From a virus: a stretch of 31,861 nucleotides of DNA. The position numbers were made by a program, and so were the translations under genes. Below the pieces are notes generated by a model. That model saw only the letters and a program-made list of their open reading frames with translations, ran no database searches and was not told the DNA's origin. The stretch's first letter is position 1. Each line of letters opens with the position of its first letter. Shown here in pieces: positions 1 through 7,398 of the stretch. Where the stretch lies: IMG/VR virus record IMGVR_UViG_3300023184_000361, positions 1 through 31,861 of that record, one strand, 5' to 3'.

Positions 1-336
1 TCTGACTATAAAGTATATGATTATAAGCAATTTCCGTCAACCCCTAAACCAAAATCTATTAAACTTTATAAAGAAGAACAATTAAACGAGATATCTTATC
101 GTCGTTTTAATGAAAGTGTTTCTAAAGTAACGCCTGAACGTAAAATTACTCGCGCATTATCTGAAGTAAAAAAACGCATTAGAGAAATAGAGCAAGTAAT
201 TGAATATTCTTCTAGATTAAAAGACGAAAATATAATAAAAAAGGAGACATTTTGGGTATCTAAGATAGAGCAACTTGAAGATTTATCTGAAAGGTTACAT
301 ACATTATCTCAAAACGTTAAAAAACTATCAAAATAA
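1..336 (+). CDS. C-terminal part of a basic, helical phage protein (5' truncated)
   Basis: The frame is open from base 1 and ends with TAA at 334-336, giving 111 residues without a start inside the window. After a Pro/Lys-rich stretch (FPSTPKPKSIK) the rest is rich in Lys, Glu, Arg and Leu and looks like one long helix or coiled coil, around KVTPERKITRALSEVKKRIR. Its stop overlaps the next start as TAATG, so the two are probably translationally coupled. Its place upstream of the prohead protease is where T4-like phages keep portal and prohead-core genes. I see no portal signature, and I do not assign a function. That it is coding is fairly sure, because the frame is long, ends at the next start and has the same Lys/Glu-rich style as its neighbours. 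Confidence 0.7.
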   Translation, partial: SDYKVYDYKQFPSTPKPKSIKLYKEEQLNEISYRRFNESVSKVTPERKITRALSEVKKRIREIEQVIEYSSRLKDENIIKKETFWVSKIEQLEDLSERLHTLSQNVKKLSK

Positions 337-863
337 TGAAAGACGAAGCAAGAAAAGTATTAAGTAAAGACCAACTTAAAGCAAAATTAGACGAATTAGG
401 CGATGAAATAAAATATCGTGTAGAAGAAGCTAAAAAATCTGGTGCTAGTGTTGGTGGGGCTCATAAAACCGATATAAGTGAATTAATGAAAGATTATCGT
501 ACGATGAAAGAAGCGTATGGTAGAATATTAAATACTGAAAAAGAATCTTTACAACTTGAAGATATTTTGTCTACATTAGCTGAAGAGAAAGAAGAAGATA
601 CTAAAAAAGTAAAAGAAAGAGAAGAACTTCAAGCATCTAGAATTGATTCATTTGGTGAACTTATTGAACTAGTTACTAAAATCAAATCGGCTTTACCAAA
701 AGCTAAAAAAGAAACTGAAAAATTCTATAAAACAAATCCAAAATCATTTGCCATAGTATTCCCTACTGATCAAATGAAAAAAGATTTAGAAGATATATTA
801 GAAAAATTAGTAGGAAAAGATGAAACTGTTGACGAAAGCGTTGACGATAATAATATAGAATAA
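336..863 (+). CDS. Helical charged protein, possible prohead core component
   Basis: This 175-residue protein is dominated by Lys and Glu and is probably mostly helical or coiled coil, for example LDELGDEIKYRVEEAKK near residue 20 and EEKEEDTKKVKEREE near residue 85. It has no signal peptide, membrane segment or catalytic motif that I can see. The ATG at 336 overlaps the previous stop (TAATG), and its own stop at 861-863 overlaps the next ATG in the same way, so three genes form a coupled series. The position just upstream of the gp21-type protease is where T4 has the core proteins gp67 and gp68. A role in the prohead core is therefore possible by position, but no sequence match to them is recognisable. 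The function is otherwise unknown. Confidence 0.75.
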   Translation: MKDEARKVLSKDQLKAKLDELGDEIKYRVEEAKKSGASVGGAHKTDISELMKDYRTMKEAYGRILNTEKESLQLEDILSTLAEEKEEDTKKVKEREELQASRIDSFGELIELVTKIKSALPKAKKETEKFYKTNPKSFAIVFPTDQMKKDLEDILEKLVGKDETVDESVDDNNIE

Positions 864-1837
864 TGAAAAATATTAGCTTACAATATCAAGACTTAAAAGA
901 GGGTAAAATGACCCAAGCCCAATTTTTGCGCAATGCAAGAATGATGTTTCCTAGTTTTGTTACTAATCATAATTCATACGATGACTCAGTTAAAATTCTA
1001 AAAACTAAAGGAATGTTAGTAGAAGGCGATGCCGTTAAAGGAGCTCCTGATAAAGAACCAACATATGATTCACCAACACCCGATGCTAAAACTAAATATA
1101 AAAAAGTTGAGCAATCTCCTGAGGTAGATGAGCAAGATGGTGTTTATCCTGCTACAACATTAACTGATATTCCTAAAATTAAAACGAATAAAAAAGTTAA
1201 GGATACCTCTTCTGGTTTAGAGCCTATTAAAGATAAGGATACTAAAAACGAAATGAAAAAAGTTAAAGTCGTTAAAGAAGGAATCCACGATAAAAATATT
1301 ACATCAGCTTCTCACACAAATATAAAAACTCCACCTAAGGGAGTAGGAGATTATGATCCTAAAGAAAGAGCAGCTTTATTAGCACGTCTAAAAAACATAG
1401 GGCCTAAAAAAGATGTAAAAGAAACTCAATTAAATGAGAGATCATTTGACGATATATTTGGAAACTTTATTAAAACTGATGATGCTACTGAAATAAAAGC
1501 ATTTATTAAAGCAAAAGGTAAAGAAGCTATAGCTAAAATTAAAGCTAAATTGCCTCAACTTAAAGATCAAGCTAGACAGAAATTAGCTAAATTAATGAAA
1601 GTTGAATTAGACGAAGCCAGATTTAAAAAAGGTACAGATATTGGAAAACCAGGTCATGGTTTTGCTAAAATAGAAAAAGCTGCTGAAAAAGAATATGGTT
1701 CCAAAGAAGCAGGACAGAAAGTAGCCGGTGCTATTCTAAAAAAAGTACTTAACAAAGAATCAGATATTAGAGAAAGATTAAAACCAGCTATTACTAAGTT
1801 AGTTCAAGAAGTATTAGACGAAATGGGTCAAGAATAA
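863..1837 (+). CDS. Lys-rich protein with YGSKEAG C-terminal motif, possible prohead core protein
   Basis: The protein has 324 residues in three visible parts. The N-terminal 50 residues look folded (FLRNARMMFPSF, then SVKILKTKGML). A low-complexity Lys/Asp/Thr/Pro-rich middle runs from about residue 55 to 185. The C-terminal helical region from about 190 contains AEKEYGSKEAGQKVAGAILK and ends in an amphipathic helix. Several Leu-x-Glu sequences (such as QLNE near residue 190) resemble sites cut by T4-type prohead proteases, but this is only suggestive. The start overlaps the upstream stop (TAATG), and the protease gene begins one base after the stop. Position and composition suggest a head-assembly or internal protein; I do not recognise a named family. 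Confidence 0.75.
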   Translation: MKNISLQYQDLKEGKMTQAQFLRNARMMFPSFVTNHNSYDDSVKILKTKGMLVEGDAVKGAPDKEPTYDSPTPDAKTKYKKVEQSPEVDEQDGVYPATTLTDIPKIKTNKKVKDTSSGLEPIKDKDTKNEMKKVKVVKEGIHDKNITSASHTNIKTPPKGVGDYDPKERAALLARLKNIGPKKDVKETQLNERSFDDIFGNFIKTDDATEIKAFIKAKGKEAIAKIKAKLPQLKDQARQKLAKLMKVELDEARFKKGTDIGKPGHGFAKIEKAAEKEYGSKEAGQKVAGAILKKVLNKESDIRERLKPAITKLVQEVLDEMGQE

Positions 1838-1838
1838 T

Positions 1839-2477
1839 ATGAGCAAAGAATTATTAATAGAACGTATTTCCACCATTACATTAACTCCTCAATTATTACA
1901 AGAGTCAGTTAGAGTAAATAAAGGCCGTCTTATTGTTGAAGGTGTAGTACAACGTGCTGATGCTAAAAACGGTAATGGTCGTGTGTATCCTAAAGATACA
2001 TTAGAACGAGAAATACAAAAATACAAAGACACATATATTAAGGAAAATAGAGCACTAGGTGAACTAGACCACCCAGAATCTCCGATCATTAATTTAAAAA
2101 ATGTATGTCATAATATATTAGAATTATGGTGGAACGGAGATGATGTAATGGGTAAAATTGAAATATTACCTACACCATCTGGAAATATACTAAAAGAATT
2201 ACTTTTAGCTGGTATTACTGTTGGTATTTCATCTCGCGCTATGGGTTCTGTAAAGCAAATTGGTGAAACAGTTGAAGTACAAGACGATTTAGATATTGTA
2301 TGTTGGGATTTTGTTTCAACACCATCAACACAAGGTGCGTTTATGGAAATAGTTAATGAATCTATTAATTATAATCAACCTAAAAACGATAAACTTAATA
2401 AAATTAACGAATTAATAACAGATATTCTTTGCAATAGAGCTGGATTTTGCTCTTGTGAATTACCAAATACTAAATAA
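1839..2477 (+). CDS. 21: Prohead core protease (T4 gp21-like)
   Basis: This is the maturation protease of the T4-like head: it cuts scaffold, core proteins and the capsid N-terminus inside the prohead. The 212 residues match the usual length of the gp21 family (T4 gp21 is 212). Visible motifs in order are RLIVEGVVQRADAKNGNGRVYP (about residues 30-50), the GELDHPESP motif with the likely catalytic His78, GITVGISSRAMGS with the likely nucleophile Ser131 or Ser132, and DIVCWDFVSTPS about 25 residues later. The order His, then GxSSR serine, then (D)xVS-type segment is that of the S77/S80 prohead proteases. It sits between putative core proteins and the scaffold/capsid pair, as in T4. The start is one base after the previous stop. 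The poorly conserved tail ends in a Cys-containing segment (CNRAGFCSC), an odd feature of unknown meaning. Confidence 0.9.
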   Translation: MSKELLIERISTITLTPQLLQESVRVNKGRLIVEGVVQRADAKNGNGRVYPKDTLEREIQKYKDTYIKENRALGELDHPESPIINLKNVCHNILELWWNGDDVMGKIEILPTPSGNILKELLLAGITVGISSRAMGSVKQIGETVEVQDDLDIVCWDFVSTPSTQGAFMEIVNESINYNQPKNDKLNKINELITDILCNRAGFCSCELPNTK

Positions 2478-2479
2478 CA

Positions 2480-2851
2480 ATGGAAGAATTAGCATCAATT
2501 TTATTTCACTCTAGAACTCAAACACACGTATTTCATTTAGGAGTAAGTGGAGCAGGAGCATATGCTGCTCATGTTGCATTACAAGGTTACTATGAAGAAA
2601 TAGTAGGTTTAACTGATGGTTTAGTTGAATCATATCAAGGAAAAAATGGATTAATTGAATTCAAACCAGTAGCTGGTTTAGATAATAATTGTGATACAAG
2701 AAATATAATTGCATATTTTGATAAATTAATTGCTATTGTTAAAACATTAAGACAAGCCCCTGATTTAGCTTGTAGCTACATTCAAAATCAAATAGATACC
2801 GTTGAAGAATTACTTTACTCAACTAAATATAAACTAGTAAACTTACAATAA
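2480..2851 (+). CDS. DUF5856-like helical protein, possibly Dps/ferritin-like
   Basis: This 123-residue protein is probably an all-helical bundle. The pattern HSRTQTHVFHL (residues 10-20), then AAHVALQGYYEEIVGLTDGL (29-48) and VESYQGKNG resembles a conserved family in marine T4-like phages that I recall as DUF5856. His10, His16, His19, His31, Glu39, Glu40, Asp46 and Glu50 lie at helix-like spacing, which recalls the metal sites of Dps and ferritin-like four-helix proteins. That functional reading is an inference; the family is formally uncharacterised. The gene starts two bases after the protease stop and ends one base before the next start, inside the head-assembly group, so it may be packaged in or attached to the head. 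The ATG at 2480 has no Shine-Dalgarno sequence. Confidence 0.7.
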   Translation: MEELASILFHSRTQTHVFHLGVSGAGAYAAHVALQGYYEEIVGLTDGLVESYQGKNGLIEFKPVAGLDNNCDTRNIIAYFDKLIAIVKTLRQAPDLACSYIQNQIDTVEELLYSTKYKLVNLQ

Positions 2852-2852
2852 T

Positions 2853-3116
2853 ATGGGATTTCCATCAGCCGTCCTACTACGTCAAGGACAATCAATAACA
2901 GGATCATTTAATAGAATACAGTGTTTTGCTTCAGGCTCAACTTCAGCTGTAGGTGGCCACATATCAGCTTTAAAAGATGGTAATGGAAATGCTTTTTCTC
3001 TTGGTACTACTCCTGCTACTGGATTATTTTTACCCCCAGGAACAGTAATGGAATTAATGATAACAAGTGCTTCTTTAGATGCAACAAGCGCTCCAATAAT
3101 GTTTTATACAATATAA
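2853..3116 (+). CDS. Small beta-rich putative virion protein
   Basis: This 87-residue protein has few charges and is rich in Gly, Ser and Ala with alternating hydrophobic residues (SAVLLRQGQSITGSFNRIQCF, broken here at residue 24), typical of a small beta-sandwich or fibre-type fold. It has no enzyme motif, signal peptide or membrane helix. Later segments such as ATGLFLPPGTVMELMITS fit further strands and loops. It begins one base after the DUF5856-like gene and precedes the 48-residue basic gene, all in the unit closed by the 3287 terminator. A capsid-surface or head-tail accessory role is likely by context only. Confidence 0.6.
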   Translation: MGFPSAVLLRQGQSITGSFNRIQCFASGSTSAVGGHISALKDGNGNAFSLGTTPATGLFLPPGTVMELMITSASLDATSAPIMFYTI

Positions 3117-3134
3117 AATAATAAATTTATTCCA

Positions 3135-3281
3135 ATGGCAGCAAAAGCAAAAACCAGTTCTGTAACTAGTTACATAGCAAAACCTAAAAGAAAACGACCA
3201 GGTGTTCATTCAAAAAGTAAAACATCTAAGTTAAAATCAAGTAAGAATTATCAAAAACTACCTACAGGTCAAGGAAAATAA
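3135..3281 (+). CDS. 48-residue strongly basic protein at the end of the head-assembly unit
   Basis: ATG at 3135 opens a 48-codon frame with TAA at 3279-3281. About one third of the residues are Lys or Arg, with the central segment IAKPKRKRPGVHSKSKTSK and no acidic residue. Such a composition suggests binding to DNA, RNA or the very acidic scaffold encoded just downstream; this is inference. The gene fits between the 87-residue gene and a perfect terminator that starts 5 bases after its stop, which supports it being a real last gene of the unit. In T4 the small prohead core protein gp67 occupies a comparable place, but it is acidic, so this is not an obvious equivalent. Confidence 0.65.
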   Translation: MAAKAKTSSVTSYIAKPKRKRPGVHSKSKTSKLKSSKNYQKLPTGQGK

Positions 3282-3286
3282 AAAAG

Positions 3287-3317
3287 AACCGCAACTACGT
3301 TGCGGTTTTTATTTTTT
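3287..3317 (+). terminator. Rho-independent terminator after the head-assembly genes
   Basis: AACCGCAAC at 3287-3295 pairs perfectly with GTTGCGGTT at 3299-3307 around a TAC loop, giving a 9-bp stem, followed at once by a T-rich tract to about 3317. It lies 5 bases after the stop of the basic 48-residue gene and just before an ATATTTAT box, so it separates two transcription units. Confidence 0.9.
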
Positions 3318-3321
3318 CTAT

Positions 3322-3329
3322 ATATTTAT
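3322..3329 (+). promoter_or_regulatory. ATATTTAT box, putative phage late promoter for scaffold and capsid genes
   Basis: Exact copy of the recurring intergenic box, 5 bases after the end of the terminator and about 100 bases before the scaffold start. There is no shared -35 element next to it, as in T4 late promoters, which consist of a -10-type box alone. The promoter role is inferred from recurrence and position. Confidence 0.5.
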
Positions 3330-3432
3330 GTTTGACCAATGAGATATCCTTATATATCTCGTCACTACGAAACAAATCCCTATTAAGCTTTTACTCAATA
3401 AGCTTATTCCACAAAACAAATTTTAGGAAAAA
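3330..3432 (+). promoter_or_regulatory. Structured 5' leader of the scaffold-capsid unit
   Basis: About 100 non-coding bases separate the box at 3322 from the scaffold ATG, much longer than other leaders in the window. GAGATAT at 3341-3347 can pair with ATATCTC at 3354-3360 around a 6-base loop. Further on, two nearby AAGCTT palindromes within TTAAGCTTTT and AATAAGCTTATT could form alternative hairpins. The scaffold start is preceded by TAGGAAAAA, the nearest thing to a ribosome binding site in the window. A stabilising or translation-tuning leader is plausible for the most highly expressed genes; no known riboswitch is recognised. Confidence 0.4.
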
Positions 3433-4512
3433 ATGAAAAACACAAAAGACCTTTTAAAGGAGGCTATTGCTGATGCTAAAGCTGTTCGTGAGACTGCTCT
3501 TACTCAAGCAAAACTTGCCCTTGAAGAAGCTTTTACTCCACGTTTACAATCTATGTTTGCTGCTAAATTGCAAGAACAATATGATGAAGAAATAGAAATG
3601 GAAGAAGGCATGATGGATGACATCCCTATGGAGGGAGCGACTCAGGAAGAATATACTGATCGTGACAACAGAATGGATGAAATCGACCTTGACGAAATTC
3701 TAGCAGAATTAGACAATGAATTAAACGAAGCTAAAGGTGACGATGAAGAAGAAGTAATCGATGCTGAAGAAGATGTTGACGACATTGAAGATGATGTTAA
3801 AGAAGACGAAGACGAGGAAAAAGAAGTTAAAGATTTATCTATGGATGAATTAGAAGACTTAATTAAAGACATTGTTGCTCAGGAAACTGGGGGTACAGGT
3901 GACGGAGAAGGCTACGAAGACGCAGCTGGAGTTGACGCTATGGACATGGTCGGAGATGCAGAAATGCCCGAAGATGAAAACTTAGAAGAAGACTTAGATG
4001 CATTATTAGCTGAGTTATTAGGTGAAGAAGATGAATTAAACGAACGTAAAAAATACGGTGGTAATAAAGGAGATGTTCCTGCTGCTAAACGTGGTGACAA
4101 AAAAGACACTGCTGAAGAAGAAGGAGTTGAAGACTACAAAAAGAAATTGAAAGAAGAATTAACATTAGCTTTAGAAGCTGTTGAAACTCTTCGTTCTGAA
4201 CTTAATGAAGTTAATTTATTAAACGCTAAATTACTTTACGTTAACAAAATCTTTAACGCTAGAAACTTAAACGAGTCACAAAAATTAAAGGTTGTAAAAG
4301 CATTTGACAAAGCAGAATCTGCTAAAGAAGCTAAATTAGTATATGAGTCACTTTCAGAAGCATTCACTGCTCCTGCTAAAGCTGGAAAAACTCAACTAAA
4401 AGAATCATTAGGATTCGCTTCTAAACCAGCAGGTATGGCTCCTGGAAAAGCTCCAATCGTTGAAAACAATGAATGGATAGCTAGGATGCAAAAATTAGCA
4501 AATATTAAATAA
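3433..4512 (+). CDS. 22: Prohead scaffold/core protein (T4 gp22-like)
   Basis: This 359-residue protein is the likely internal scaffold around which the capsid assembles and which the gp21 protease later digests. It lies directly between the protease group and the major capsid gene, as gene 22 does in T4. The N-terminal about 60 residues are helical (LLKEAIADAKAVRETALTQA). Residues about 60-200 are extremely acidic, with runs such as DDEEEVIDAEEDVDDIEDD. After a short Lys/Gly-rich hinge the C-terminal part is helical again (LKEELTLALEAVETLRSELN), the usual coiled-coil region of gp22. It is longer than T4 gp22 (269 residues), with the acidic centre as the obvious extension. LNE and LEE sequences that could be protease sites recur along it. 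The assignment rests on position plus composition, since scaffolds diverge quickly. Confidence 0.8.
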   Translation: MKNTKDLLKEAIADAKAVRETALTQAKLALEEAFTPRLQSMFAAKLQEQYDEEIEMEEGMMDDIPMEGATQEEYTDRDNRMDEIDLDEILAELDNELNEAKGDDEEEVIDAEEDVDDIEDDVKEDEDEEKEVKDLSMDELEDLIKDIVAQETGGTGDGEGYEDAAGVDAMDMVGDAEMPEDENLEEDLDALLAELLGEEDELNERKKYGGNKGDVPAAKRGDKKDTAEEEGVEDYKKKLKEELTLALEAVETLRSELNEVNLLNAKLLYVNKIFNARNLNESQKLKVVKAFDKAESAKEAKLVYESLSEAFTAPAKAGKTQLKESLGFASKPAGMAPGKAPIVENNEWIARMQKLANIK

Positions 4513-4539
4513 AATTAAAAAACACAAAAATTTAAACAA

Positions 4540-6207
4540 ATGGACAATTTAAACATGCTCTTAGAAGGAGCAAATCCATGGAAAAGCCAGCAAGCGGAAG
4601 CAGCCAAAGTTGCTAACAAATGGGCTAAAAGTGGACTTCTTGAAGGAATCAGTAGCGAGATTGAAAAAAACAACATGGCTATGATTCTTGAGAATCAAGC
4701 AAAACAATTAGTAGTTGAAACTAACGTTACTAGTGGTACAAACTCAATGCTTGGTGGTACTGGTGAAAACTGGGCTGGTATTGCATTACCTTTAGTACGT
4801 AGAGTATTCGCTGAAATCGTAGCTAAAGATTTCGTATCTGTACAACCAATGGCTATGCCTTCTGGTCTTGTATTCTATCTAGATTTTCAATATGGGGATA
4901 GTAAAACTCCATTCTCTGCTGGAAAATCACTTTACGGTTCATTAGCTGACGTTCAAGCTACTAACTACGACATCACTAATGTTGATCCAACTGGTGGTCT
5001 TTACGGACAAGGTAGATATGGTTACTCTGTTAACCAGTTCTCTGCTTCTGTAACTTATTCTGCATCTTTAGTAAATTCATTGAGCCAAGTTAACTGGGAT
5101 TCTCGTTATGAGTCTTCTACAGGTTCGTTATATGTAATTAACATTTCTAATACTCAAGCTGCTACTCTTACATTAGCTGATTTCTTAGCTGCACAAGCAT
5201 TTATTCCAAGTAGCTCTTTAGTTAGTGGAATTAACGTATTACAACAATTTACTAACTACGTTAGTGGATCTACAAACTCAGCTTTAACATTTGTTACAAC
5301 GGCTGCATTAACAGGTGCTAATTCATCTGGTTCTATTGCAATTTACTACGAAAAAGAAACAACTCCTGCATTAAGAGGTGATTTTGAAGCTGATAATACT
5401 GGAATCGCTATTCCTAATGCCGCTAGCACACAACAAATTGTTATTCCAACAGTAAACATCCAGATGAAGTCTGACTCTATTGTTGCTAAAACAAGAAAAT
5501 TAAAAGCGCAATGGACACCAGAACTTGCTCAAGATTTGAATGCTTACCAAAACATCGATGCTGAAGCTGAATTAACAGGATTGTTATCTCAATATATTGC
5601 TATGGAGATTGACTTAGAAATCTTAGGTATGTTGACTGAAGAAGCAGCTACTGTAGGATATTGGTCAGCAGAAAACAATAAAGTTTGGAATGGTTCAACA
5701 TTCGTTCAAACTTCAACTACAACAGGTGGTTTCTATAACACACAAGGTGGTTGGTTCGCAACTTTAGGTACAGTATTACAATCAGTATCTAACAAAATCT
5801 TACAAAAGACTCTTAGAGGTCAAGCTAACTTCTTGGTAATTTCTCCAGCTGTTGCTACTATAATGCAGTCTATTCCTGGATATGCTTCAGACGCAGGTGC
5901 TGAGTTAGACAAAGTATTTAACTTTGGTAGCCAAAAAATCGGTACTTTAAACTCTCGTTATAAAGTATATGTAAACCCTTACTTCAGTGATAACGTAATT
6001 CTTATGGGTTATAAAGGTGCTCAATTCTTAGAATCAGGTGCTGTTTATGCTCCATACGTTCCGTTATTAATGACTCCACTTGTGTACGATCCAGATACTT
6101 TCACTCCAAGAAAAGGTATCATGACTCGTTACGCTAAGAAAATGGTACGTCCTGAATTCTATGGTAAAGTATTTGTTAATGGTTTAAATGCTTTAGGTAT
6201 TAACTAA
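4540..6207 (+). CDS. 23: Major capsid protein (T4 gp23-like)
   Basis: This 555-residue protein forms the shell of the head. Family signatures include the central WTPELAQDLNAYQNIDAEAE (about residue 327) followed by the ELTGLLSQYIAMEIDLEIL helix, and the late segment KVYVNPYFSDNVILMGYKG with YAPYVPLLMTPLVYDPDTF and ITRYAKK-like MTRYAKKMVRPEFYGK. The N-terminal about 60 residues are helical and probably removed at maturation: LVVE-T at residue 60 lies close to the T4 cleavage point (after residue 65), and LLE-G sequences at 9 and 35 also resemble gp21 sites. It is somewhat longer than T4 gp23 (521), with Ser/Thr-rich inserted material around residues 190-290. The gene follows the scaffold and is closed by the terminator at 6231. 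Confidence 0.95.
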   Translation: MDNLNMLLEGANPWKSQQAEAAKVANKWAKSGLLEGISSEIEKNNMAMILENQAKQLVVETNVTSGTNSMLGGTGENWAGIALPLVRRVFAEIVAKDFVSVQPMAMPSGLVFYLDFQYGDSKTPFSAGKSLYGSLADVQATNYDITNVDPTGGLYGQGRYGYSVNQFSASVTYSASLVNSLSQVNWDSRYESSTGSLYVINISNTQAATLTLADFLAAQAFIPSSSLVSGINVLQQFTNYVSGSTNSALTFVTTAALTGANSSGSIAIYYEKETTPALRGDFEADNTGIAIPNAASTQQIVIPTVNIQMKSDSIVAKTRKLKAQWTPELAQDLNAYQNIDAEAELTGLLSQYIAMEIDLEILGMLTEEAATVGYWSAENNKVWNGSTFVQTSTTTGGFYNTQGGWFATLGTVLQSVSNKILQKTLRGQANFLVISPAVATIMQSIPGYASDAGAELDKVFNFGSQKIGTLNSRYKVYVNPYFSDNVILMGYKGAQFLESGAVYAPYVPLLMTPLVYDPDTFTPRKGIMTRYAKKMVRPEFYGKVFVNGLNALGIN

Positions 6208-6230
6208 TAACCAAATATTTAACAAAAATT

Positions 6231-6261
6231 AGAGTCGAGCGCAAGCTCGGCTCTTTTTTTT
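6231..6261 (+). terminator. Rho-independent terminator after the capsid gene
   Basis: AGAGTCGAGC at 6231-6240 pairs with GCTCGGCTCT at 6245-6254 (10 bp with one G-T pair) around a GCAA tetraloop, followed by eight T to 6261. It closes the scaffold-capsid unit and is followed one base later by an ATATTTAT box. Confidence 0.92.
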
Positions 6262-6262
6262 C

Positions 6263-6270
6263 ATATTTAT
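6263..6270 (+). promoter_or_regulatory. ATATTTAT box upstream of phoH
   Basis: Exact copy of the recurring box, immediately after the capsid terminator and 21 bases before the PhoH start. A terminator followed directly by this box argues that transcription restarts here. The role is inferred. Confidence 0.5.
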
Positions 6271-6291
6271 ACGAAACCAAAACGTTACATT

Positions 6292-6978
6292 ATGGCTTCA
6301 AACCATCACACTGATGAGGTTTTCACTCCTAAAAGAAAACCAAAAAACCCAATTAAGTTCAACTTGCAACTTAATGAAGAACAAAAACAAGCAAAAGCTC
6401 TTATCATTGAAAACCCAGTAGTAGTCCTTAAAGGAATGGCAGGCTCCGGAAAAACTCTAGTAGCGGTACAAGCTGCTTTAGATATGCTATTTAATAGAGA
6501 GATAGAGAAAATTGTTATTACAAGACCTACAGTAGCTAAAGAAGAACTAGGATTTCTACCAGGCGATCTTAAGGAAAAAATGGACCCTTGGTTAGCACCA
6601 ATATATCATAACCTATATATGTTATATGGTAAAGATAAGGTTGATAAAGAATTAGAGTATGGTAATATTGAAATTGTACCGTTTGCATTTATGAGAGGTA
6701 GAACATTTGTTAACTCTTTTGTAATAGTAGATGAAGCACAAAACGTAACTCATGATCAAATGGAAACTGTATTAGGTCGTTTAGGTAAAGGTTCTAAAAT
6801 GGTAGTATGTGGTGACTTAGCTCAAATTGATCTAAAAGTAAAAAAAGAAACAGGATTTTCATTTTTAACTAGAGTTGAAGAACAAGTAAAAGGATTTAGA
6901 GTATTTGCATTACAAGCTAATCATAGACACAATATAGTTGCTCCTATACTAAAAGTGTACCAAGACTTCAGAGACTAA
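6292..6978 (+). CDS. phoH: PhoH-like ATPase
   Basis: This 228-residue protein is a single P-loop NTPase domain of the PhoH family, common in marine and other environmental phages. A charged N-terminus (KRKPKNPIKF) is followed by LNEEQKQAKALI, Walker A GMAGSGKT (residues 48-55), KIVITRPTVAKEELGFLPGD (about 80-98) typical of PhoH, Walker B FVIVDEAQN with Asp147 and Glu148, and VVCGDLAQIDL, a sensor-type segment. The length is that of the short PhoH-core proteins. The molecular role in phages is unsettled; RNA-related or phosphate-stress roles have been proposed for the family, and its bacterial relatives include RNA-binding ATPases. It stands alone between capsid and fibre genes with its own terminator and box upstream, so it could be expressed with the late genes, an unusual context. 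Confidence 0.92.
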   Translation: MASNHHTDEVFTPKRKPKNPIKFNLQLNEEQKQAKALIIENPVVVLKGMAGSGKTLVAVQAALDMLFNREIEKIVITRPTVAKEELGFLPGDLKEKMDPWLAPIYHNLYMLYGKDKVDKELEYGNIEIVPFAFMRGRTFVNSFVIVDEAQNVTHDQMETVLGRLGKGSKMVVCGDLAQIDLKVKKETGFSFLTRVEEQVKGFRVFALQANHRHNIVAPILKVYQDFRD

Positions 6979-6988
6979 ATAAGGTTTA

Positions 6989-6996
6989 ATATTTAT
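6989..6996 (+). promoter_or_regulatory. ATATTTAT box upstream of the 7018 gene
   Basis: Exact box copy in the 39-base gap after phoH, ending 21 bases before the next ATG, the same spacing as at phoH. Promoter role inferred from recurrence. Confidence 0.45.
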
Positions 6997-7017
6997 CGGT
7001 AGTAATTCCACATAAAC

Positions 7018-7398
7018 ATGGCCGCAGGTAAATATTCTTTTACAATTGAACAAGGTTCAACAGTTGAAATCCCATTAATCTATAAAGATAATCTTGGAGT
7101 ACCTGTTAACCTTACTCAATATAGTTCTAAAATGCAAATTAGAAACTCATATAGCTCTAGTATTCCAATTATTACACTAACAAGTACATTAAATCCAGAT
7201 GGTACTGGATTAAACATGTCTAATGCTGTATCAGGTGGGATTACTATATACATTGCTTCATGTACTTCTTCTATGTTTAATTTTATCGATGCTGTTTATG
7301 ATTTAGATATAATCTCCGGAAGTGGAAATTGTCCAATAGTAAATAGAATACTTGAAGGTAAAGTTAGATTAAGTAAAGAAGTTACTGTCATAAGTTAA
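7018..7398 (+). CDS. Beta-rich virion protein, possible fibre or baseplate attachment domain
   Basis: This 126-residue protein has the layout YSFTIEQGSTVEIPLIYKD (residues 6-24), PVNLTQYSSKMQIRNSYSS and DAVYDLDII near residue 95, ending in an EGKVRLSKEVT strand. I associate this pattern (FxIEQG, a Lys-Asp turn, an LTxY strand, a YDL strand and EGxVxxSxEVT) with an Ig-like domain widespread in environmental phage structural proteins and similar in outline to N-terminal domains of baseplate or fibre adaptors. No family name is certain. The stop overlaps the next ATG (TAATG), so it is coupled with the collagen-containing gene, and the two may form one appendage. Confidence 0.65.
   Translation: MAAGKYSFTIEQGSTVEIPLIYKDNLGVPVNLTQYSSKMQIRNSYSSSIPIITLTSTLNPDGTGLNMSNAVSGGITIYIASCTSSMFNFIDAVYDLDIISGSGNCPIVNRILEGKVRLSKEVTVIS

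Noticed and set aside
3642-4109. Antisense Ser-rich ORFs opposite the scaffold gene
   Set aside because: They mirror Glu/Asp codons of the acidic scaffold and are pure compositional shadows.
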